Origin: an uncultured Flavobacteriales bacterium
GTDB taxonomy: Bacteria > Bacteroidota > Bacteroidia > Flavobacteriales_D > Crocinitomicaceae
Direction: 5' to 3'
Assembly: GCA_913046365.1 (NCBI GenBank)
Contig: CAJWRM010000018.1
Location: 1 to 46,872 of the forward strand
DNA: 46,872 bases
In this document: positions 45,115 to 46,872 of the stretch, piece by piece
How the letters are laid out: every line of letters begins with the position of its first letter
Numbering within the stretch: position 1 is the first letter of the stretch
Program-made: the position numbers and the translations under genes
The notes under the pieces: model-generated
Told to the model about the DNA's origin: nothing
The model's database searches: none
Seen by the model: only the letters and a program-made list of their open reading frames with translations

Positions 45115-46872
45115 TTATCGTTTTAGACGAGTGGACTTATTTCCTTCCTTACCTAAGGATATTTTATAGTCATCAATATTCCCTTTGATTTTGAGATTCA
45201 AATAACGGGTCTTTTTATTTGGATCTGCACGAATAATTTCATCTTCATCCTGTTGCTCTTTTTGTGCTTTGTTTCCCCCAAAAAAGGTATACCTAGCCCC
45301 CTGCTTGATCACTGACCAAGGAATCTTTACATAATACTCCATATTCAAGTCCATATCCTGCTTGCCGGACAATTCAAAATGCCCTAATGTCGATTCTATG
45401 GTCATATTGGGTATGCTGAGTTCACCATTTGTGATGTCCATGTGGTTCTCTAGGGTGTCAAAGCGCACCGAGCTAAGGTCTTTGTCTCCCATGTAATCCG
45501 AAAGCATAAGCATATAGTTGTAGTTCTCGAGCCTTCCATTCAGTACCTGAATATCCATGTGGATCTCAGATTGGTCAAGATCAGGAACCATATCTGGGTA
45601 CATCCTTATTTTCCCTGTAATATCTGCTGTGAGCTTTCCCTGTAAATTTTCAGAGACAATTGCATCTTGTCCGAAATTTTCAAATTTAAAAAGTAGTTTA
45701 TCTAGTTCGATATTTTTGAATTTTAGCTTGGGGCTCAGATAAATATGCTTGGGGTCACTTCCGTTGAAGTATCCCGACATTCTGACATCACCGCCTGCAG
45801 CTTTTAGATCAAGGGTGTCAACGTACAGGTAATGATTTTGAGTAGTACGAAGACGCGAATGAATGTTTTGTAAGTCGATTCGGTGGTAGATAAAGTGACC
45901 TACATCAAAATCAATTGTCATATCTGTGAATGGCAGCTCATATAAGTTGAAAGCATCGTCATGCTTGATATTACTTTCTGTATTGGCTTGATCAGCTTCA
46001 GGGAGCTTGAAATTAAACAGCTGATCGAAATCAATATAATTCGCCTTCAAGCCTATGTGGTTGTCTCTTTTTCTAGTGCCAAGGTTTTTACCGAGGTAAT
46101 AATTCATGTCTAGATCGAAGACTGTCCTGCCTATTTTTCCATGAAGGTCTTTTACCAAGAGGTGCTCATCTTCATAATGAAAACGTCCTTTGAAATCTTC
46201 AAATCGCATTGGATGTATATGCATTTTAGCATTCAACTTATCTAGGTCAAGGTCAATGGAACGGAGTGCTGATTCACGGTAATGCATACTAGATTGAAGG
46301 TGAAGGAGAAGCCCATCTACCTCTTCATGCCTGTAGTCCTCTGGCACATAATTCTCTCCACCATAAGAAAAGAGGTCTTCCAAGCGCAACAGCTCAGAAC
46401 TAAATGTAAGGTCTAAATCTACATCTCCATCTAGAGTGTCTTCCATCCAAAACCCATAGTCATGGGCCAAGCCGTTGAGATGAAAGTCAGTGTCATCAAT
46501 ATATCCTGTAAAATCCTTAATGCGCATATCCCTTTCCCCAATCAATAAATCCACGTGGAAGTCGTGTAGCTCATGTGGATAATGCTGGAGCTGCGCATGA
46601 AGGCTATCTATAAAGAATTCTCCCATAGGCAGGTATTTAGATTCTGTAAATGCCCGCGCTGATGAATTAAAGGACAAACCAACCTTCAAGTCCTCTATTT
46701 TTTCATCAATACCCGTGCTGTCTTTTTTTGAATAGTTTGTGATTTCGGAAAGGTCCATCTTTTTGGAGGCAATATCGAGATGCGCATATACAGGTATATC
46801 GGTATGGTGAACAATTGCAGGTAGGTCAGATAGTTGCCCTGTTATAGATAGATCTGAGCCGCCAAATTTCAT
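45115..46872 (-). CDS. AsmA-like protein, C-terminal part, cut by window edge
   Basis: The reading frame runs out of the right edge; 585 residues and the stop are present. The sequence is a long series of amphipathic beta strands with repeated patterns such as LDLDKLNAKMHIHPMRFEDF, YLYVDTLDLKAAGGDVRMSG (about 346-365) and GKLTADITGKIRMYP (about 408-422). A charged C-terminus, KTRYLNLKIKGNIDDYKIS, completes it. This is the architecture of AsmA/YhdP-type proteins that bridge inner and outer membranes and carry phospholipid in Gram-negatives. The N-terminal membrane anchor must lie outside the window; the Met at the edge is probably internal. Confidence 0.8.
   Translation of the reverse strand: MKFGGSDLSITGQLSDLPAIVHHTDIPVYAHLDIASKKMDLSEITNYSKKDSTGIDEKIEDLKVGLSFNSSARAFTESKYLPMGEFFIDSLHAQLQHYPHELHDFHVDLLIGERDMRIKDFTGYIDDTDFHLNGLAHDYGFWMEDTLDGDVDLDLTFSSELLRLEDLFSYGGENYVPEDYRHEEVDGLLLHLQSSMHYRESALRSIDLDLDKLNAKMHIHPMRFEDFKGRFHYEDEHLLVKDLHGKIGRTVFDLDMNYYLGKNLGTRKRDNHIGLKANYIDFDQLFNFKLPEADQANTESNIKHDDAFNLYELPFTDMTIDFDVGHFIYHRIDLQNIHSRLRTTQNHYLYVDTLDLKAAGGDVRMSGYFNGSDPKHIYLSPKLKFKNIELDKLLFKFENFGQDAIVSENLQGKLTADITGKIRMYPDMVPDLDQSEIHMDIQVLNGRLENYNYMLMLSDYMGDKDLSSVRFDTLENHMDITNGELSIPNMTIESTLGHFELSGKQDMDLNMEYYVKIPWSVIKQGARYTFFGGNKAQKEQQDEDEIIRADPNKKTRYLNLKIKGNIDDYKISLGKEGNKSTRLKR

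Overview
This window looks like a chromosomal segment of a free-living member of the Bacteroidota, probably Flavobacteriales (inference). The evidence is two secreted proteins that end in type IX secretion (T9SS) sorting domains, one type B and one type A. AT-rich gaps carry promoters of the TTG-N19/20-TAnnTTTG kind used by this phylum, and Shine-Dalgarno sites are generally absent. I see no rRNA, tRNA, CRISPR array, insertion sequence or prophage. Most of it is ordinary core genome with small accessory islands.

Layout. 1-6107 (minus): a compact cell-elongation operon, mreB-mreC-mreD-mrdA(PBP2)-rodA followed by a class A penicillin-binding protein cut by the left edge. 6183-11141 (minus): purH, then the class Ia ribonucleotide reductase genes nrdA and nrdB. 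11142-11606: a gene-free divergent gap with a perfect dyad in front of nrdB. 11607-17195 (plus): a ComF-like protein, an MnmC-like FAD oxidoreductase, lepA, a small membrane protein, a c-type cytochrome lipoprotein and hflX. 17197-18705 (minus): amt preceded with no gap by an unrecognised 70-residue gene; their promoter contains an operator-like dyad. 19002-27589 (minus): a PaaZ-type bifunctional enzyme, a tiny cysteine-rich lipoprotein, rseP, and a tight M20 peptidase - LEA-like lipoprotein - polA set. 27817-34648 (plus): two T9SS surface proteins and an orphan peptide-type solute-binding lipoprotein in one apparent operon. 34656-40069: tryptophan 2,3-dioxygenase, a 51-residue membrane miniprotein, fumC, a Nudix hydrolase, an MscS channel and a pirin. 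40265-40726: a self-contained NTF2-like unit with its own promoter, dyad and terminator. 40929-46872 (minus): a dienoyl-CoA-reductase-like SDR, a PhoX-like phosphatase, a small membrane protein paired with a flavoprotein that ends in a cysteine cluster, and an AsmA-like protein cut by the right edge.

How genes work together. The mre/rod block makes the elongasome that builds the lateral cell wall. purH and nrdAB both feed nucleotide supply. lepA and hflX act on ribosomes, and the MnmC-like oxidase may act on tRNA. The T9SS pair plus lipoprotein could form a cell-surface binding and uptake module. No complete, obviously new defence or biosynthetic system is visible. The best candidates for something undescribed are the 70-residue partner of Amt with its promoter dyad, the T9SS/T9SS/solute-binding-protein operon, and the flavoprotein with a Cys-cluster tail plus 94-residue membrane protein.
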